From: Akebia trifoliata | Taxonomy: Eukaryota > Streptophyta > Magnoliopsida > Ranunculales > Lardizabalaceae | Direction: 5' to 3' | DNA length: 64,000 bases | NCBI GenBank assembly: GCA_017979445.1 | Contig: CM030714.1 | Coordinates: 46,825,220 to 46,889,219 of the forward strand | Position numbers and translations under genes: made by a program | In this document: in pieces, positions 58,501-64,000 of the stretch | How the letters are laid out: each line of letters opens with the position of its first letter | Position numbering within the stretch: the stretch's first letter is position 1 | The notes under the pieces: generated by a model | The model's input: only the letters and a program-made list of their open reading frames with translations | What the model was told of the DNA's origin: nothing | Database searches by the model: none

Positions 58501-61500
58501 TCTCATAATAAATTTAAATACAAGAGAAACACTACCCTAACTACCCACTATCTCATAACCCACAACTCAACTTCTCCCACAAGATAGATTATGATCCCAT
58601 GCACCTAACCTATTTTAACTATTATACTACTTATTAAGAATATATTCTATACATCATACGTACTTAAAACTACTCTACTCTCATCCCTACAATTAGGCAC
58701 ATAACATTTGTAGTTACGAGTAATCATAGGGTCCAACACAGATGTTGGCTTCAGTCATCATAGGGTGGCATGGGCGCTCTGGGAGCAAACAACTTGGGTG
58801 GTTGGGCTACATGGCCTTAGTTGTTGTTGGAACTCCTTGCCTTTTTGGTGGAAGTTGCAACTCTATCTACTTCGGTCATTGGTGTGATTTTTGGAGTTGA
58901 AACTCCTTGTAATTCGTGACCCAAATGGGGAAGTGGAGTAGAGTCAAGGAGTTGCTTCTCCAACGCCCATGACTCCGCCATACAAAATGGTGGTTATTAC
59001 ATATATAATAGTTATTATGAAAATCATGTGTTCTTTAGTTGCTATTTTGCTAGCTAGATGTTTGATTGATCCTTCTTCTTGGGATTCATTCTTTTTCTTG
59101 CATTTTCCTCTAAAACTATTAATTCCATGAAATTCACAGGTTATGCAGAAAAACTTCGGAGTTCTATTGGGTATTTGAAACAAAAACTGCACCCTCTTCT
59201 GGAGAGTTATTTTATTTATTTATTTATTTTGGTATATGGTTTTTAAATTACTAATTATCTCTATCTTTTTCAAAGGAAAGAAAAGAAATCATGAATGGGC
59301 ATGCAGCAGATAGTGTTTAACATGGTGTTTTGTTGTTTCAGTGAGTCAGTTCACGTTGTATGGAATTCTGAAGGGTAATAAGCCTGATTTTCATGTGGCC
59401 ATGCCACCTCAGAGAGCGAAGACATTTTATGCTACCCTTGTTGAAAAGTTTTGCAAATCCTATACTCCTGATGCAGTAAAAGGTACACACATGGACATGA
59501 AGTAAATGTTTCGCCAATAATATATTTTTCTTCTGATCTTGCTTTTATTTGTTTGTTTATGAAATCAACGTAACTCAAATCGAGTAACTAGGTTTTGATT
59601 GTGAAATGTGGTAGCCTGTATTCAGTTTCTCAATGGGGATTTCCCTTTCTTCCTTTTAATCGTGTTCACTGTTCTCCAGCCCCAACAGAGTCAGACTACA
59701 ATGTGAGCATAATATTTTTTCTTGGTTACATGTTACTCTAAAACAAGTGTCTGTTGGGAGCGGATCCTCTGTGGTACTACTTTCCTGTAGTTCCCTGTAG
59801 TGATCTGTCTACAGTCTTGGTTGATCACTTTTGAAAATCAATAACACCCCAATCGTCTTATTTTGGGAGTATAGATCTGATTTGAAAAGAAAAAAACCTT
59901 TTCAAACCCATGATCAAAGGTTTTGAAAACCAACGGTCACTGAAATCTTAAATCTTCACGGCATAGATTTATTGTTGTGTTGACATGTCCCATGTCTTAA
60001 CCGCCTAAAACTACTACATGGAACTTCAGGAAAAAAAGATTACAGAGGATCCGCTCCCATGTTTGTTGCTGATTTCACATTATACGGTGATTAAGATAGA
60101 TACTCTTTTGGAATTACATTCATTTTAGTTATCTTGCTGCTTGCATGGGCTTATTTATTCTCTGTTTTTAATTTATCTTCTAAACTTCTTCATCTTCGGG
60201 CTGTCGTATTTTGAGGGCTTCTATAATTATTTTTTAATAAGATACCAACTAATTAAATTACAAATAACGCATCAAACAAGTAGATACACACACTAAAAAA
60301 AATGAGGTTTTCTCAACCAAGTAGGAACCCAACCCGAAGAGCTTCTTTGGAGGAAAAGAAATGGAAATGGAGTGCCGTCGTGTAAAATAGAATGGTTGTC
60401 CAACCCCAGACATCATAGTTAATTTCATTTTTTCGGTGTGTTATGAAAAAAATTGTTAGTGTGGCAATATAAGTTATCTCTATTTTTGGTCCTTCTTTAT
60501 CACTCAGTCTGCTAGTAGCAACATTGACGTGTTACAATTTCAATATCCGACTACTATATTAGAAACATTACAAACAGACCCTAAAGCACCCATAGGGCTT
60601 GGAGAGACTTGCACTACTTAACTGCTTTTCAGAAACTCGAGATATAAAATTCCTACATTGCTTCACAACTTTGATAATTAAGTAATCTTAGAATGGGTTC
60701 TCTAAGAAGTTTGAAGATGCTTGTGTAAATTTGCTTCCATCCATAAAACATCCAAGTTGCTATTTTTAGCTTACTTGCTGTCAATCAGACTCCTTGAGTT
60801 TATCTTTCTATAAATTTGCTCCTTCAAAGCTTTCATCACTCTGCTTCAATGCTTGAGCTTTTCACAGTTCTTGTAAAATGGTAAAGAGAGAAAATTAAAA
60901 AAAGAAGGCATAATGTATATTTGTCTATTTATATAAACCTAGATGCATTTTACTATCCGCATTTTTGGTAAGTATAGGATTTCATTAAAAGAAGGGAAAA
61001 ATAAAACTGGCTTGACAAGGTCAAAACAACCATCCTAGCTAGAAAGCCTGAAGGATACAAGATAATAAATAGAACAGAAGAGAAGAAATTAAAAAAAAAA
61101 AAAAGAACAAAGAAAAAGATAATCCCCAACTACATCGCTTCACTGATCAATTTAGCCAAAACATGGCTATATGATGTGGTATCTGAATTAACTGTGATTG
61201 CTCGAGTTGGGTACTTGGGTATGTTACAGATGTTCTTATCTCTACCAATCATTTCCTCCCTTTGTGAATAATAATTCTATATCCTATCTCAGTTTAGCAG
61301 TGTCCCTTGTCTTGATTTCTTCTATCGTGGATTTAATATTATTACGTCTCTCTTCCATTTTTCTGTGTCTCACAGATGGTGTATTTGGGGCTATGATGAA
61401 GGTAGAGTTACTCTGACATTAAATTTCAGTAGATTTCTGTCAGTCTGGAAGGATAGTCTAACTCTTTCTTCTTGTGATTATGGAAGGTTAATTTGGTTAA

Positions 61501-61549
61501 TGATGGTCCTGTCACGATGCAGCTTGATTCATCACAACCATCCAAGTGA
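55534..61549 (+). CDS. D-aminoacyl-tRNA deacylase (DTD)
   Basis: Hydrolyses D-amino acids (and glycine mischarged on tRNA-Ala, in the family) from tRNA, a chiral proofreading step. Seven exons by splice consensus: 55534-55575, 55648-55739, 55857-55923, 59140-59170, 59342-59482, 61376-61401 and 61487-61549, giving 153 aa, normal for DTD. The N-terminus MRAVVQRVASASV is the family signature. The catalytic-cleft motifs are present as SQFTLYG and NDGPVTMQL, followed by a short tail ending QPSK. If the small intron after GAMMK were retained, translation would stop early after VELL, so correct splicing of the 26-bp exon 6 is essential. Intron 3 (3.2 kb) is swollen by a TRIM-like retroelement, and intron 5 by a MITE. 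Confidence 0.93.
57285..57617 (+). mobile_element. plus-strand half of an inverted TRIM-like pair
   Basis: A polypurine stretch (AAGGAGGATGGAA, about 57370-57382) is followed by an LTR starting TGTTATGTGCCTAATTG at 57383. This LTR is cut off after about 235 bp, where it abuts a reverse-oriented LTR copy at 57618. Confidence 0.7.
57618..58706 (-). mobile_element. TRIM-like LTR retrotransposon in DTD intron 3
   Basis: On the minus strand: a complete 376-bp LTR from 58706 (TGTTATGTGCC...) to 58331 (...GTACGTAACA). Next comes a primer-binding site TTGGTATCAGAGC (58330-58318, initiator-Met tRNA type), a 581-bp internal region, a purine tract, and a truncated second LTR (57749-57618). The internal region is too short for a polyprotein, so it is non-autonomous. 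The LTR start and end are TG...CA with inverted TGTTA/TAACA. Confidence 0.8.
57802..58290 (-). CDS. 162-aa open frame of the TRIM-like element
   Basis: The frame begins 28 bp after the primer-binding site and fills most of the internal region. The product is acidic and charged (MDDEFKKFCEFL..., KNEELIRRGE) and I recognise no gag zinc knuckle, protease or RT. It could be a gag remnant, a captured fragment, or non-coding chance. It is not a host gene. Confidence 0.4.
   Translation of the reverse strand: MDDEFKKFCEFLRDGLRECCLIIEEFLKKNEELIRRGETIFNRVDDPISEILDVIEDQPPQSFFQKCEINANENLVTFAKDKEHQRSNEEYKGEVNIFEKYSKVDFILPMEFKAYVIKPLIIFKKCQDNDIQNDYHEDIIDSKSQIVWKLCVKMNVIDSNIN
59755..60059. mobile_element. 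MITE with perfect 18-bp termini, in DTD intron 5
   Basis: TGGGAGCGGATCCTCTGT at the left is exactly inverted at the right (ACAGAGGATCCGCTCCCA), with further pairing inward (TTTCCTG...AGTTCC). A 9-bp target duplication of Mutator type is possible (GTGTCTGTT / ATGTTTGTT, two mismatches). 305 bp, non-coding. Confidence 0.7.
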
Positions 61550-62036
61550 GTATATGCCAATCACTAGGAACATGGAGCTGCATTTCTTTATTAATTATGT
61601 ATCTAATACGATTAGCTTTTAAGGTTCAATAGTTTCCCATTTCAACAGAATGAGATTGTAACCTTTTCAGGAACACACAGGATTCAGTAGAAGGGGAACC
61701 CTAGTCAGGTTGAATGGCTTGAAGAGATTTAGGTCGAGGTCTAAAAATCCCTTTTTTTTTTTCCTTTTTATTGGTAATCTGGACTAGATCCCCACCACCT
61801 CAAGGTTGCATTGCAATATGTAAACCAACAAACAATGATTTATTGTTCAGACGCATATTTATCATCTTAAACATGCGATTGATTCCTTTAATTGAAGTCA
61901 GTCGGCAATTTCAGTTTCAAGTTGTAATTTGATTTTATAACCTTTCTTTTTTTTTTAATAAAGAAGACATGGCTTTAGATAGAATTGAATGGAGGGACAA
62001 AATTCATTCAGTCAAACTTCAGATTTTTTTTAGTTG
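61550..62036. other. 3' flank of DTD
   Basis: Probable 3' UTR and intergenic DNA. There are poly-T tracts near 61750 and 61945 and no gene. Confidence 0.6.
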
Positions 62037-62154
62037 AGTCGTGCTAGAGTGAGCTCAGTAGGGGACACACGGGGGGCACCTTGATGTGGTGGCATGCGTG
62101 CGTCACCACATCAAGATGTCCCTTGTGAGTCTCCTCACTGACGTCACTCCAGCA
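62037..62154. repeat. short hairpin (MITE-like)
   Basis: Left GTGCTAGAGTGAGCTCAGTA, CACCTTGATGTGGTG; right CACCACATCAAG, CACTGACGTCACTCCAGCA, its inverse. The loop is CATGCGTGCGT. GC-richer than the surroundings. Confidence 0.6.
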
Positions 62155-62950
62155 TTAATCTTCTTTTTTTTATTTTATAATGACCCGTTTAAAAAATGTA
62201 AAAGGAAGATTCAATGGCTTAAGAGCCAAGAGATTTTTGGATTTTTATTATTGTTGAGAGCCAAATGTTTAAGCATTCTCATCAACATCCAGTTCCCACC
62301 AAAAGTGAAGCAGCACGAAAAGCTTCGAGGAATGTAAGTCTTAAGATTCATCAAAGAAATAGAATCACTATAGAAGATCAACCGAATGAAGCCTTAATGT
62401 TTGCAATTAACCCCTAAATTTCAAGTGTCAACTAAGTAGTAAGACATGTAAAGTGTTGTTCCCATGTCCTAGGTTCAAGGTCCCTTGAACCCAACTTCAT
62501 TTGTTAACAAGGACCCTCTCAACTTAGATTGTGCCCACCATCTTCAACCTTTTTTATAAAAAGTTTTATCCCCATCTTTCAATTTTCAAACCTCTAGAGA
62601 ACAGATAGGATCATGGGGGAGATTGGATGTTTGTCATGAGTTTGACAACAATGGTATTTAGATGAGATTAAATAGTTAAAAAGATTGTACCCTAGAGGTT
62701 GAAGAAAATGGATTTTTGAGTAAAATAAATAAATGATTTTTGGCAAAAAGTTGAAGATGAGGACATTTTGATCATTCTATTTTTTATTTTTTGGTAGTCT
62801 CTTTAAGGAAGAGCATGTACGATGCGGGGTATGCCATCAATTTGAAAATCTCAGGGTATCTCTAATTTTAACCAAACCCGAAGGGCTAATACGCATTTTC
62901 ATTGGTATGCAATATTTAAAATTTGCAATATCTACAATAATCCATATGGA
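62155..62950. other. intergenic DNA with a SINE-like head
   Basis: About 62430-62520 (AACTAAGTAGTAAGACATG, CCTAGGTTCAAGGTCCC) resembles the unit of the 87-bp array at about 19950-20200 and could be another copy of the same tRNA-like repeat. There is no coding sequence. Confidence 0.4.
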
Positions 62951-63417
62951 GTAGGGCAGTAACTTGAAAGACTAGCTTGTTGTGCCCAACCTGGGCTAAC
63001 TCGATTGATGGGCAAGCCTGGGCCGAGTTTTGTAGAACATGAGCTGAGCCTTGATTAAAGTAACTCAATCAAACCTTAATTTGGGTTGAGGGTTTGGGCA
63101 ATCCAACTCAACCCGAACTCGAGGCTATATAATAATATATAAATATTTTTAAATTAGTTATATATTTTTACTAATTTTTAAAGTATTTTGTTTAAGATAT
63201 AAAATCTTCTTATTAATCAAAACCAAATTAAGCTTGTTCAACGAACTCAATCCATCCAAAACTACCTAACTCGAGTATAGAAGCTCAAGCTCATGTTGAG
63301 CTGGGGTTAATGAGCCCAGGCTCAATGCTCAAGTTGAGTTGAGCTTGGATTGAGAGTCTGCCAGTACTTGAGTTGAGCTTGGGTCTAGCCTCCAACCCGC
63401 CCGGGTTGCAACCCTAA
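62951..63417. repeat. foldback element with TAGGGYWGYAAC-like ends
   Basis: The left end TAGGGCAGTAACTTG and the right end, inverted, TAGGGTTGCAACCCG match imperfectly. The interior repeats GAGCTTGG/AACTCGA-type motifs on both strands. There are no ORFs. Probably an old DNA transposon remnant; boundaries are approximate. Confidence 0.4.
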
Positions 63418-63532
63418 TAGAGAGATGGCCTTGTGAAAATATGTTTGCTTGGTGCAAGTAAAATAGTTTTAAAACTTCAATAAAGATAACAATTTATAAA
63501 TAAATATAAATATTTTTAAAGAAATATAATAT

Positions 63533-63677
63533 ATTTTTTTTCATTTTTGAACTCCCTCCACACACAACCGGTAATTTATAGGATAAATCCCTGAGGGTGG
63601 CTCCTAAGGGGTGATTCGAACTCAAGACCTCTCTGCTTTCTGAGATGTCGTCTGGGTCATCTCACCAACACTTTGGG
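63533..63677 (-). mobile_element. SINE-like element, minus strand
   Basis: On the minus strand: A-box-like TTGGTGAGATGACC (63668-63655), then a perfect B-box GTTCGAATC (63621-63613) at tRNA-like spacing. About 60 bp of body (GGGATTTATCCTATAAATTA) and an A-rich 3' tail (TTTTTTTT on the plus strand near 63534) follow. No coding content. Confidence 0.6.
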
Positions 63678-64000
63678 GTTAGAATATTTAATTTTTGTTC
63701 TTTAAAAAAGATTAGATATACTTGAATAAGTCGTTCAATTTTTCAACTCAACTTGATGTATTTTTAAGCTGACTTAGTTAATGTGACAAGTAAACTTGGC
63801 TGATTTCCCAAGTTGAAGGGTGAATTGGTTTCATAATCACAAAATTCTTAGAATTTTTTTGAAAAAGCATCTTAACATTCTCCAATTTTTTTCAAAAATT
63901 CATAATATTATCCTTATGAGGTTCTAGTCCCTTGTTAGCATTCGGAATACGGCAAAAATTGGATCCGCGAAAAAATCAAGTTCTACTCAATTTTGGATTG
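63678..64000. other. terminal intergenic DNA, no gene
   Basis: AT-rich with no recognisable coding sequence or repeat structure before the window ends. Confidence 0.5.

Noticed and set aside
61365..61622. 85-aa frame near the DTD end as a separate gene
   Set aside because: It is an out-of-frame read over DTD exons 6-7. The spliced frame restores NDGPVTMQL.

Overview
This window is nuclear DNA from a dicot plant. It is AT-rich, its genes carry GT-AG introns, it is full of small inverted-repeat transposons, and every recognisable gene belongs to a plant family. The species cannot be named from the sequence alone.

Layout. (1) 0.65-26.95 kb is a young tandem duplication of one unit of about 12-14 kb. 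Each unit carries an apparently intact four-exon clade-II-type glutamate receptor-like channel gene on the minus strand (893 and 892 aa) plus about 5 kb of shared upstream DNA. The shared DNA holds the same MITEs and Copia-like retroelement leader remnants in both copies. Copy B has gained an 87-bp triplicate array, a CACTA-like remnant and an extra repeat block. (2) 27-36 kb is a gene graveyard: an N-terminal fragment of a GRF1/2-type growth-regulating factor, and exons of a decayed DUF632 (NRG2-like) gene beside a 4.7-kb Mutator-like element. That element has long inverted arms, a 9-bp target duplication and a broken BED-zinc-finger hAT element nested in its right arm. An orphan leader-like region follows. 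(3) 36-42.9 kb holds an LTR-retrotransposon remnant, five related hairpin elements packed into 1.25 kb, a SINE-like element and a 1-kb Harbinger-like element with an internal 117-bp tandem repeat. (4) 42.9-61.5 kb is a conserved housekeeping block. It contains CDC48C (a nuclear VCP-like AAA+ ATPase, 10 exons, 791 aa, plus strand), an intronless P-class PPR gene convergent with it (355 aa, minus strand) and DTD (D-aminoacyl-tRNA deacylase, 7 exons, 153 aa, plus strand). A TRIM-like retrotransposon palindrome sits in DTD intron 3. (5) 61.5-64 kb is repeat-bearing intergenic DNA.

The genes do not form a pathway. The GLRs are predicted ligand-gated cation channels. CDC48C is a nuclear/nucleolar unfoldase. 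The PPR protein is probably an organellar RNA-binding protein, and DTD proofreads D-amino acids off tRNA. Exon models were built by hand from splice consensus, phase and family alignment from memory. Transposon classes rest on terminal repeats and target-site duplications, not on database hits.
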